This document shows, piece after piece, positions 56,778 through 64,000 of a stretch of DNA of 64,000 nucleotides. Position numbers and translations under genes: made by a program. This stretch comes from Trinickia sp. Y13 (GTDB lineage: Bacteria; Pseudomonadota; Gammaproteobacteria; Burkholderiales; Burkholderiaceae). The stretch is taken from assembly GCF_029522115.1 (NCBI RefSeq), contig NZ_JAKWFK010000001.1:186001-250000 (forward strand), in the 5' to 3' direction. The notes under the pieces were generated by a model. It made no database searches, had not been told where the DNA came from, and worked only from the letters and a program-made list of their open reading frames with translations. The first letter of the stretch is position 1. Every line of letters starts with the position of its first letter.

Positions 56778-56822
56778 AGTTGACTAGGCATGATTATACG
56801 CACCGCCAAGTTGACTCGACAA
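56778..56822 (-). promoter_or_regulatory. marR-pump promoter with probable operator repeats
   Basis: On the minus strand TTGTCG (56822-56817), 18-bp spacer, and a perfect TATAAT (56798-56793). AGTTGACT occurs at 56779-56786 and again at 56809-56816, 30 bp apart and flanking the -10. The first copy is part of the palindrome TAGTTGACTA (56778-56787). This fits autorepression by the MarR protein. Confidence 0.65.
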
Positions 56823-56989
56823 GCATCGGTTCCGCGCGCGTGTCTTTTTTAAGCAACTTCTTAAGGCAAGCGCCCATTATGACGGCCGATGCGGAACGCT
56901 GCTTGCAACTCGACAGGTCAGGATGCGAGGGGAGGTCGGGAGGCTTTCCAGCGGCTTTGTGAGTTTGCGAGGCTGGCGTCACCTGCGCG

Positions 56990-56998
56990 TGGTAGAAT
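56990..56998 (+). promoter_or_regulatory. extended -10 promoter for typA
   Basis: TGGTAGAAT is an extended -10 (TGN-TAGAAT). No good -35 lies 17 bp upstream. It would give a leader of about 125 nt before typA. Confidence 0.45.
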
Positions 56999-57129
56999 CC
57001 CAAGTTACCCAAAAAGTACGCGCGCCAGTTTTCGAGGTCGGCTTCCCGCCGCTCGCCCGATGTCTCCCAACGGCATCGCGGCGTGGGCATCCAGTTTCCG
57101 TTTCGCGTACGCAACCGTCTCTTACTTCT

Positions 57130-58956
57130 ATGACTCGCGCCCTTCGCAACATCGCCATCATTGCCCACGTCGACCACGGCAAAACCACGCTCGTCGACCA
57201 GCTGCTTCGCCAGTCGGGCACGTTCCGAGAAAACCAGCAGATCGCGGAACGCGTGATGGACTCGAACGACATCGAAAAAGAGCGTGGCATCACCATCTTG
57301 GCGAAAAATTGCGCCGTCGAGTACGAGGGCACGCACATCAATATCGTCGACACGCCGGGCCACGCCGATTTCGGCGGCGAGGTGGAGCGCGTTTTGTCGA
57401 TGGTCGACTCGGTGCTGTTGCTCGTCGATGCCGTCGAAGGGCCGATGCCGCAAACGCGGTTCGTGACGAAGAAGGCGCTTGCGCTGGGCCTCAAACCCAT
57501 CGTCGTCGTCAACAAGATCGACCGTCCCGGCGCGCGCATCGACTGGGTCATCAATCAGACCTTCGATTTGTTCGACAAGCTGGGCGCGACCGAGGAGCAG
57601 CTCGACTTCCCGATCGTCTACGCGTCAGGCCTGAACGGCTACGCCTCGCTCGATCCGGCCGCTCGCGAAGGGGATATGCGCCCGCTGTTCGAGGCGATTC
57701 TCGAGCATGTGCCCGTGCGCGCGGCCGATCCCGACGCGCCGCTGCAGTTGCAGATCACCTCGCTCGATTATTCGACCTACGTGGGCCGGATCGGCGTGGG
57801 CCGCATCGCGCGCGGCCGCATTAAGCCCGGTCAGCCCGTTGCGCTGCGCTTCGGTCCGGAAGGCGAAGTCTTCAATCGCAAGATCAACCAAGTGCTCTCG
57901 TTCCACGGGCTCGACCGCGTACAGGTCGACGAAGCGCAAGCCGGCGACATCGTGCTCATCAACGGTATCGAAGACATCGGCATCGGCGCGACGATCTGCG
58001 CGCCCGAGAAGCCTGAGGCGCTGCCGATGATCACGGTGGACGAACCCACGCTCACGATGAACTTCCTCGTGAATTCGTCGCCGCTCGCGGGCAAGGAAGG
58101 CAAGTTCGTCACGAGCCGCCAGATTCGCGATCGCCTCACGCGCGAGCTCAATCACAACGTTGCGTTGCGCGTGCGCGACACCGGCGACGAAACGGTTTTC
58201 GAAGTGTCGGGCCGCGGCGAGCTGCACCTGACGATCCTGATCGAGAACATGCGGCGCGAGGGCTATGAACTGGCCGTGTCGCGTCCGCGCGTGGTGTTGC
58301 ACGAAGTGGACGGCGTCAAGCAAGAGCCGTACGAGCTGTTGACCGTCGACGTCGAAGACGGCCATCAGGGCGGCGTCATGGAGGAATTGGGCCGCCGCAA
58401 GGGCGAATTGCTCGACATGGCGTCGGACGGGCGCGGTCGCACGCGTCTGGAGTACAAGATCCCGGCGCGCGGCCTGATCGGCTTCCAGGGCGAATTCATG
58501 ACGCTCACGCGCGGGACGGGCCTGATGAGCCACGTGTTCGACGAATACGCGCCTGTCAAGGAGGGCACGCTTGGCGAGCGCCGCAACGGCGTGTTGATCT
58601 CGCAAGACGACGGCGCCGCCGTGGCCTATGCGCTGTGGAAGTTGCAGGACCGCGGCCGTATGTTCGTGAAGCCGGGCGATGCGCTGTACGAAGGCATGAT
58701 CATCGGCATTCACAGCCGCGACAACGACCTCGTCGTCAACCCGATCAAGGGCAAGCAGCTGACCAACGTGCGCGCATCGGGTACCGATGAAGCCGTGCGT
58801 CTCGTGCCGCCGATCCAGATGTCGCTCGAATACGCGGTCGAATTCATCGACGACGACGAACTCGTCGAAGTCACGCCGCAGTCCATTCGTCTGCGCAAGC
58901 GTCATCTGAAGGAGCACGAGCGCCGTCGCGCTAGCCGCGAAGCGTCGGTCGATTAA
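57130..58956 (+). CDS. typA: ribosome-associated GTPase TypA/BipA
   Basis: A translational GTPase of 608 residues involved in large-subunit assembly at low temperature and stress. G1 [20 protein letters not shown], the [10 protein letters not shown] switch, [10 protein letters not shown] and NKIDRP are intact. EF-G-like domains III and V and the TypA-specific C-terminus ([20 protein letters not shown], then [13 protein letters not shown]) follow. The ATG at 57130 matches family starts. It has no recognisable Shine-Dalgarno sequence; the preceding bases are pyrimidine-rich. Confidence 0.97.
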   Translation: MTRALRNIAIIAHVDHGKTTLVDQLLRQSGTFRENQQIAERVMDSNDIEKERGITILAKNCAVEYEGTHINIVDTPGHADFGGEVERVLSMVDSVLLLVDAVEGPMPQTRFVTKKALALGLKPIVVVNKIDRPGARIDWVINQTFDLFDKLGATEEQLDFPIVYASGLNGYASLDPAAREGDMRPLFEAILEHVPVRAADPDAPLQLQITSLDYSTYVGRIGVGRIARGRIKPGQPVALRFGPEGEVFNRKINQVLSFHGLDRVQVDEAQAGDIVLINGIEDIGIGATICAPEKPEALPMITVDEPTLTMNFLVNSSPLAGKEGKFVTSRQIRDRLTRELNHNVALRVRDTGDETVFEVSGRGELHLTILIENMRREGYELAVSRPRVVLHEVDGVKQEPYELLTVDVEDGHQGGVMEELGRRKGELLDMASDGRGRTRLEYKIPARGLIGFQGEFMTLTRGTGLMSHVFDEYAPVKEGTLGERRNGVLISQDDGAAVAYALWKLQDRGRMFVKPGDALYEGMIIGIHSRDNDLVVNPIKGKQLTNVRASGTDEAVRLVPPIQMSLEYAVEFIDDDELVEVTPQSIRLRKRHLKEHERRRASREASVD

Positions 58957-59104
58957 TCTGGCCCACGGCTGCTCGGCACACCAGTTGGGCGGGTCGGTTA
59001 CACGCCCGCAGACGCGAGGCGTGCGGTTGGGGATCTGGATGCGTTGCTGTTTCATCAAGGTCCTTTGAAGGAGCTTGATGCCAGAGCGAAATGGTCGCGA
59101 TTCA

Positions 59105-59138
59105 ACGGCCCGGTCACGTGAGTGACCGGGCCGTTTTG
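59105..59138 (+). terminator. strong terminator after typA
   Basis: A perfect 13-bp stem (ACGGCCCGGTCAC / GTGACCGGGCCGT) with loop GTGA, followed by TTTTG. It lies 149 bp after the typA stop. Confidence 0.85.
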
Positions 59139-59428
59139 TATTGGACGCCGCTGCGAGGGCATCGAAATTCCCCACCACCCCAACGGGCCGCAAGTAACGG
59201 TCCGTGGCGCGCTCTCCTGGCAACGGGTTCCTTGTTCATCGCACTTGGCGTGGCTGCCATCGTTGGCCAGTAACGACTTCGCGCGGCGCGCGTCGCATGC
59301 TCGGTTGGACAACGTCCGGGTTGGCGCGGCGCCGCAGGCGCTACCCGCTTGCAGAGCCGCCGAGGGCGGTTTTCGGCGTATTGGGCGGGCGAATCCTACG
59401 TCGTCGCCAATCTCAAATATCCGTTCTG
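59139..59428. other. intergenic region before sucA
   Basis: No supported gene. It probably holds upstream regulatory sequence of the 2-oxoglutarate dehydrogenase operon. Confidence 0.4.
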
Positions 59429-59437
59429 TGCTATGCT
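59429..59437 (+). promoter_or_regulatory. extended -10 promoter of the sucA operon
   Basis: TGCTATGCT fits an extended -10 (TGN-TATGCT). The -35 region is weak. Transcription would start near 59445, just before the structured leader. Confidence 0.45.
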
Positions 59438-59460
59438 GCGCGATGCTGCTAGTTTTAGGT

Positions 59461-59570
59461 CCTTCCAAGCAAGACTTGATTCGCGCAATCCGCTAAACGG
59501 TCAGGCCGTGTCGCGGAAGGTTGAGTAACCCGCTATTTCTCGAGAAGCTCGAAGAAAGGTGAGCGTAAAC
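59461..59570 (+). ncRNA. structured sucA leader, candidate sucA RNA motif
   Basis: CCTTCC (59461-59466) pairs with GGAAGG (59515-59520), enclosing a small hairpin ACGG-TCAGG-CCGT (59497-59509). A second hairpin, TTTCTCGAG (59536-59544) with CTCG-A-AGAAA (59548-59557), ends directly at the Shine-Dalgarno GG. The sucA RNA motif is a published predicted cis-regulatory RNA found upstream of sucA in Burkholderiales, with a structure that involves the ribosome binding site. I recognise the place and general form but have not matched it to the covariance model. Confidence 0.6.
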
Positions 59571-62426
59571 ATGATGAAGCAATTCCAGCTGAACTCGTAC
59601 TTGTTCGGCGGCAATGCTCCGTACGTTGAAGAAATGTACGAGCAATACCTTGATAACCCGGCGTCCGTTCCCGACAACTGGCGCGAATACTTCGACGCGT
59701 TGCAGAACGTGCCTGCCTCGGACGGCAGCGCGGCGAGCGACGTGGCCCACGGCCCCATCGTCGAATCGTTCGCCCAGCGCGCGAAGGCCAATGCGTTCAT
59801 TCCACGCGAAGCCGGCGAAAATCTGGGCACTGCACGCAAGCAAGTCCACGTTCAGTCCCTCATCAGCGCTTATCGATTCCTCGGCTCGCAATGGGCCAAT
59901 CTCGATCCGCTCAAACGCCGCGAACGTCCCGCCATTCCCGAGCTGGAGCCTGGCTTCTACGACTTCACCGAAGCCGACATGGACCAGACGTTCAGCGCGA
60001 GCAATCTGTATTTCGGGTTCGAGCAAGCGTCGCTGCGCGATATCGTCAAGGGCCTGCGCGACACCTATTGCGGCACGATCGGCGCCGAATTCATGTACAT
60101 CAGCGATCCCGAGCAAAAGCGCTGGTGGCAAGAACGGCTCGAGTCGATCCGCGCCACGCCGAATTTCTCGGCCGATAAGAAGAAGCACATTCTCAACCGC
60201 TTGACGGCCGCCGAAGGCCTCGAGCGCTATCTGCACACCAAATACGTCGGTCAGAAGCGTTTCTCGCTCGAAGGCGGCGAGAGCTTCATCGCGGCGATGG
60301 ACGAAGTCGTTCGCCACGCGGGTGCGAAGGGCGTGCAAGAAATCGTCATCGGCATGGCCCACCGCGGCCGTCTGAACGTGCTCGTCAACACGCTCGGCAA
60401 GATGCCGTCGGATCTGTTCGCCGAATTCGAAGGCAAGCACGTCGACGATCTGCCGGCCGGCGACGTCAAGTATCACAAAGGGTTCTCGTCGGATGTCTCC
60501 ACCGAAGGCGGTCCGGTGCATCTGTCGCTCGCGTTCAACCCGTCGCACCTCGAAATCGTCAACCCGGTCGTCGAAGGGTCGGCCAAGGCGCGGATGGATC
60601 GCCGCGGCGATGAACGCGGTGCGCAAGTGCTGCCCGTGCAGATTCACGGCGATGCCGCTTTCGCAGGCCAAGGCGTCGTGATGGAAACGCTGAACCTCGC
60701 GCAAACGCGCGGTTACGGCACGCACGGCACGTTGCACATCGTCATCAACAACCAGATCGGCTTTACGACGTCCGACCCGCGCGATGCGCGCTCGACGCTG
60801 TATTGCTCGGACGTCGTCAAGATGATCGAAGCGCCGGTGCTGCACGTGAACGGCGACGATCCGGAAGCGGTCGTCCTGGCCACGCAGATCGCGATCGATT
60901 TCCGCATGCAGTTCCAGAAGGATGTCGTGATCGACATCGTCTGCTTCCGCAAGCTCGGCCACAACGAGCAGGACACGCCGGCGGTCACGCAGCCGCTGAT
61001 GTACAAGAAGATCGCGCAGCACCCCGGCACGCGCGCCCTCTACGCCGACAAGCTCGCACAGCAAGGCGTGATCGCGGCGCAAGACGCCGAGACGTATATC
61101 AAGGCGTTCCGCCAAGCGATGGACGAAGGCCATCACACGATCGACCCGGTGCTCTCGAACTACAAGAGCAAGTACGCTGTGGACTGGGTGCCGTTCCTGA
61201 ACCGCAAATGGACGGATGCGGCCGATACGGCCGTGCCGCTGGCTGAACTGAAGCGTCTGGCCGAACGCGTCACGACCATTCCGGCGAACTTCAAGCTGCA
61301 CCCGCTCGTCGAGCGCGTTATTAATGACCGCCGCGCGATGGGCCGCGGCGAGTCGTCGCTCGATTGGGGCATGGGCGAGCATCTGGCCTACGCATCGCTC
61401 GTCGCATCGGGTTACGCCGTGCGCCTCACGGGCCAGGATTCGGGCCGCGGGACGTTCACGCACCGGCACGCCGTGCTGCACGACCAAAACCGCGAGCGTT
61501 GGAACGACGGTACCTACATTCCGCTGCAGAACGTGGCCGACGGCCAAGCGAAGTTCACGGTCATCGACTCGGTGCTGTCCGAGGAAGCCGTGCTGGGCTT
61601 CGAATACGGTTACTCGACGGCCGAGCCGAATACGCTCGTCGCCTGGGAAGCGCAGTTCGGCGATTTCGTCAACGGCGCGCAAGTCGTGATCGACCAGTTC
61701 ATCTCGTCGGGCGAAGTGAAGTGGGGCCGCGTGTCCGGCCTCACGATGCTGTTGCCGCACGGCTACGAAGGCCAGGGGCCGGAGCATTCGTCGGCACGGA
61801 TCGAGCGCTTCTTGCAGTTGTGCGCCGATCACAACATGCAAGTCGTGCAGCCCACCACGCCCGCGCAGATTTTCCACCTGCTGCGCCGCCAGATGATCCG
61901 CTTGTTCCGCAAGCCGCTGATCGTCGCCACGCCGAAGTCGCTGCTGCGCCACAAAGAAGCGGTGTCGGATCTTTCCGAACTGGCGCGTGGGTCGTTCCAG
62001 CCGGTTTTGGGCGAAGTGGACAGCGCGATCGATGCGAAGAAGGTCAAGCGCGTGATCGTCTGCTCGGGCCGCGTCTATTACGACGTCCTCGCCCATCGCC
62101 GGGAAGCGAAGGCGAACGATGTGGCGATCGTCCGTATCGAGCAGTTGTACCCGTTCGCGCACAAGCAGTTCGAAGCGGAGCTGAAGAAGTACGACAACGC
62201 GACGGAAGTGGTGTGGGTGCAGGACGAGCCGCAAAACCAAGGGCCGTGGTTCTACATCGAGCACCACCTGAAGGAAGGCATGAGGGAAGGGCAGAAGCTG
62301 GCTTACAGCGGCCGCCCGGCTTCGGCCTCGCCCGCGGTCGGCTACTACGCGAAGCACTACGAGCAGCAGAAGGCGCTGATCGAAGGCGCGTTCGGCCGGC
62401 TCAAGAGCGCATCGATCGCTAAATAA
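59571..62426 (+). CDS. sucA: 2-oxoglutarate dehydrogenase E1 component
   Basis: The thiamine-diphosphate-dependent E1 of the TCA-cycle 2-oxoglutarate dehydrogenase complex, 951 residues. The N-terminal NSYLFGGNAPYVEEMYEQYL segment binds the E2 core. GAEFMYISDPEQKRWWQERL, EGGESFIAAMDEVVRHAGAK, EIVIGMAHRGRLNVLVNTLG, FSSDVSTEGGPVHLSLAFNP and LPHGYEGQGPEHSSARIERF are family hallmarks. ATG at 59571 follows AAAGGTGA; the upstream GTG at 59559 is not needed. It heads the sucA-odhB-lpdA operon. Confidence 0.98.
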   Translation: MMKQFQLNSYLFGGNAPYVEEMYEQYLDNPASVPDNWREYFDALQNVPASDGSAASDVAHGPIVESFAQRAKANAFIPREAGENLGTARKQVHVQSLISAYRFLGSQWANLDPLKRRERPAIPELEPGFYDFTEADMDQTFSASNLYFGFEQASLRDIVKGLRDTYCGTIGAEFMYISDPEQKRWWQERLESIRATPNFSADKKKHILNRLTAAEGLERYLHTKYVGQKRFSLEGGESFIAAMDEVVRHAGAKGVQEIVIGMAHRGRLNVLVNTLGKMPSDLFAEFEGKHVDDLPAGDVKYHKGFSSDVSTEGGPVHLSLAFNPSHLEIVNPVVEGSAKARMDRRGDERGAQVLPVQIHGDAAFAGQGVVMETLNLAQTRGYGTHGTLHIVINNQIGFTTSDPRDARSTLYCSDVVKMIEAPVLHVNGDDPEAVVLATQIAIDFRMQFQKDVVIDIVCFRKLGHNEQDTPAVTQPLMYKKIAQHPGTRALYADKLAQQGVIAAQDAETYIKAFRQAMDEGHHTIDPVLSNYKSKYAVDWVPFLNRKWTDAADTAVPLAELKRLAERVTTIPANFKLHPLVERVINDRRAMGRGESSLDWGMGEHLAYASLVASGYAVRLTGQDSGRGTFTHRHAVLHDQNRERWNDGTYIPLQNVADGQAKFTVIDSVLSEEAVLGFEYGYSTAEPNTLVAWEAQFGDFVNGAQVVIDQFISSGEVKWGRVSGLTMLLPHGYEGQGPEHSSARIERFLQLCADHNMQVVQPTTPAQIFHLLRRQMIRLFRKPLIVATPKSLLRHKEAVSDLSELARGSFQPVLGEVDSAIDAKKVKRVIVCSGRVYYDVLAHRREAKANDVAIVRIEQLYPFAHKQFEAELKKYDNATEVVWVQDEPQNQGPWFYIEHHLKEGMREGQKLAYSGRPASASPAVGYYAKHYEQQKALIEGAFGRLKSASIAK

Positions 62427-62550
62427 CTAGACGATTGCGAACCGGGAAGGCGCGAGGCGCTTTCCCGCGTCGCTTCGAAGCGCGATGCGCGAGCGACGAC
62501 GCGAGGCCGGTTCGCCTCCCACACCAGATCAAGAGTTTAGGAAAGTTCAA

Positions 62551-63825
62551 ATGGCTATTGTTGAGGTCAAGGTTCCGCAGTTTTCGGAGTCGGTTTCGGA
62601 AGGCACGATGCTGCAGTGGAAGAAGAAGCCGGGCGAAGCGGTGACGCGCGACGAGATCCTCGTCGAAATCGAAACCGATAAGGTCGTGCTGGAAGTCCCG
62701 GCCCCCGATTCGGGCGTGCTCGCCGAGGTGCTCGTCGCCGACGGCGCGATCGTGGAATCGGAGCAGTTGCTCGCGAAGATCGACACCGAAGGCAAGGCCG
62801 GCGCCGCGGCGGCTCCGGCTGCAGCTGCCGCGACTGCGGCTGCCGCTGCGCCTGCCGCAGTCGCAGCCGCACCCGCACCCGCACCCGCTGCTGCCACGGC
62901 AGGCGGTGCGCCTTCGCCGGCCGCCGGCAAATTGATGGCCGAGAAGAACCTCACGGCCGATCAGGTCGCAGGCACAGGCCGCGACGGCCGCATCACGAAG
63001 GGCGACGTGCTGGCGGCGGGCGCGCCCGCCGCGCGCGCGCCGGCTGCCGCACCTGCTGCAAAACCGGCCAAGCCGTCGCTGCCGGACGTCAAGGCGCCGG
63101 CTTCGGCCGAAGCTTGGCTGCAAGACCGCCCCGAGCAGCGCGTGCCGATGTCGCGTCTGCGTGCGCGTATCGCGGAGCGTTTGCTCGAGTCGCAGCAAAC
63201 GAACGCCATCCTCACGACGTTCAACGAAGTGAACATGGCGCCCGTGATGGACCTGCGCAACAAGTACAAGGACAAATTCGAGAAGGAGCACGGCGTCAAG
63301 CTCGGCTTCATGTCGTTCTTCGTCAAGGCTGCGGTGCATGCGCTGAAGAAGTTCCCGCTCGTGAACGCGTCGATCGACGGTAACGACATCGTCTATCACG
63401 GCTATTTCGATATCGGTATCGCCGTCGGATCGCCGCGCGGCCTCGTCGTGCCGATCCTGCGCAATGCCGATCAAATGTCGCTCGCCGACATCGAGAAGAA
63501 GATCGCCGAGTTCGGCCAAAAGGCGAAGGACGGCAAGCTGTCGATCGAAGAAATGACGGGCGGCACGTTCTCGATCTCGAACGGCGGCGTCTTCGGCTCG
63601 ATGCTCTCGACGCCGATCATCAACCCGCCGCAATCGGCCATCCTCGGCGTGCATGCCACCAAGGAGCGCGCCGTCGTCGAAAACGGCCAGATCGTCATTC
63701 GCCCGATGAACTACCTCGCGCTGTCGTACGATCACCGGATCATCGACGGCCGCGAAGCCGTGCTCTCGCTCGTGGCGATGAAGGATGCGCTCGAGGATCC
63801 GGCCCGCCTGCTGCTCGATCTGTAA
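62551..63825 (+). CDS. sucB: 2-oxoglutarate dehydrogenase E2, dihydrolipoyl succinyltransferase
   Basis: The core acyltransferase of the complex (also called odhB), 424 residues. The lipoyl domain carries the modified lysine in [17 protein letters not shown] (about 43). An Ala/Pro linker (about 85-125) leads to the peripheral-subunit-binding domain ([20 protein letters not shown], then [10 protein letters not shown]) and the catalytic domain with [13 protein letters not shown] near the end. TTTAGGAAAG precedes the ATG. Confidence 0.97.
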   Translation: MAIVEVKVPQFSESVSEGTMLQWKKKPGEAVTRDEILVEIETDKVVLEVPAPDSGVLAEVLVADGAIVESEQLLAKIDTEGKAGAAAAPAAAAATAAAAAPAAVAAAPAPAPAAATAGGAPSPAAGKLMAEKNLTADQVAGTGRDGRITKGDVLAAGAPAARAPAAAPAAKPAKPSLPDVKAPASAEAWLQDRPEQRVPMSRLRARIAERLLESQQTNAILTTFNEVNMAPVMDLRNKYKDKFEKEHGVKLGFMSFFVKAAVHALKKFPLVNASIDGNDIVYHGYFDIGIAVGSPRGLVVPILRNADQMSLADIEKKIAEFGQKAKDGKLSIEEMTGGTFSISNGGVFGSMLSTPIINPPQSAILGVHATKERAVVENGQIVIRPMNYLALSYDHRIIDGREAVLSLVAMKDALEDPARLLLDL

Positions 63826-63830
63826 TGCTC

Positions 63831-63855
63831 GTGCTCGCCGCACGCCGGCGAGCAC
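63831..63855 (+). other. intercistronic hairpin between odhB and lpdA
   Basis: GTGCTCGCCG and CGGCGAGCAC form a perfect 10-bp stem with loop CACGC directly after the odhB stop. There is no T-tract, so it is more likely an mRNA-stabilising or processing element than a terminator. Confidence 0.6.
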
Positions 63856-63870
63856 ATTCAATCGCACTGA

Positions 63871-64000
<130 letters not shown>

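Noticed and set aside
59493-62357. 954-codon minus-strand frame across sucA
   Set aside because: Shadow of a highly conserved gene; the composition (Arg/His/Val/Asp) reflects the third-position GC of sucA, and similar shadows lie opposite typA (57625-59223), bamC (35715-37289) and the S10 peptidase (18551-20029).

Overview
The window is high-GC chromosomal DNA from a betaproteobacterium, almost certainly a member of the Burkholderiaceae (Burkholderia, Paraburkholderia, Trinickia or a close relative). The basis is the gene order scpB-rluB-rimP-nusA-infB-rbfA-truB, then an emrAB-type pump, typA and sucA-odhB-lpdA, together with lineage-typical families (DUF6496, DUF2288, GC-rich LysR genes). 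The species cannot be fixed from sequence alone.

Layout. 0.4-2.2 kb: a chemoreceptor with a possible FliA-type promoter. 2.3-8.3 kb: a four-gene efflux operon (outer-membrane factor, FUSC pump, DUF1656, HlyD adaptor) with a divergent LysR regulator and a T-N11-A box between them. 8.4-20.8 kb: small membrane proteins, cytochrome b561, an acyl-CoA synthetase, an NlpD-like lipoprotein, aldose 1-epimerase, a PAS chemoreceptor, aqpZ, a thioredoxin-like protein, a lipoprotein S10 peptidase and an EF-hand protein. 21.0-24.6 kb: a DUF6496 basic protein, then the most interesting locus: a cyclic-nucleotide-binding protein with a FliG-like C-terminus, a MotA-like and a MotB-like protein in one apparent operon, with no flagellar genes nearby. 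24.7-29.0 kb: accessory metabolic genes, including a divergent LysR/oxidoreductase pair with a perfect 11-bp inverted repeat between them. 29.3-35.1 kb: a decayed genomic island containing a broken AraC gene, the N-terminal nuclease part of a probable STAND/Avs-type defence protein, an intact DUF1016 PD-(D/E)XK nuclease, a frameshifted plasmid-type gene, a doubly broken tyrosine integrase with arm-type repeats and a tRNA-Leu 3' fragment. 35.7-40.4 kb: bamC, YdcF and small genes, with a candidate structured sRNA at 37.5-37.8 kb. 40.8-51.5 kb: a stand-alone DUF4096 protein followed by the chromosome-segregation, rRNA-modification and translation-factor cluster. 51.7-56.8 kb: a MarR-OMF-EmrA-EmrB pump operon. 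57.1-64.0 kb: typA and the 2-oxoglutarate dehydrogenase operon, which has a structured leader matching the place where the Burkholderiales sucA RNA motif is expected. The last gene, lpdA, runs off the window.

How it fits together. Two complete tripartite exporters each carry their own regulator. rimP-nusA overlap by ATGA and lead into infB, with a terminator-like attenuator in the rimP leader and another terminator between infB and rbfA. The cNMP/FliG/MotA/MotB cluster looks like a minimal ion-powered stator plus a FliG-related, nucleotide-sensing partner, and is the best candidate for an undescribed system here. All similarity statements are by-eye family recognition; no database search was run.
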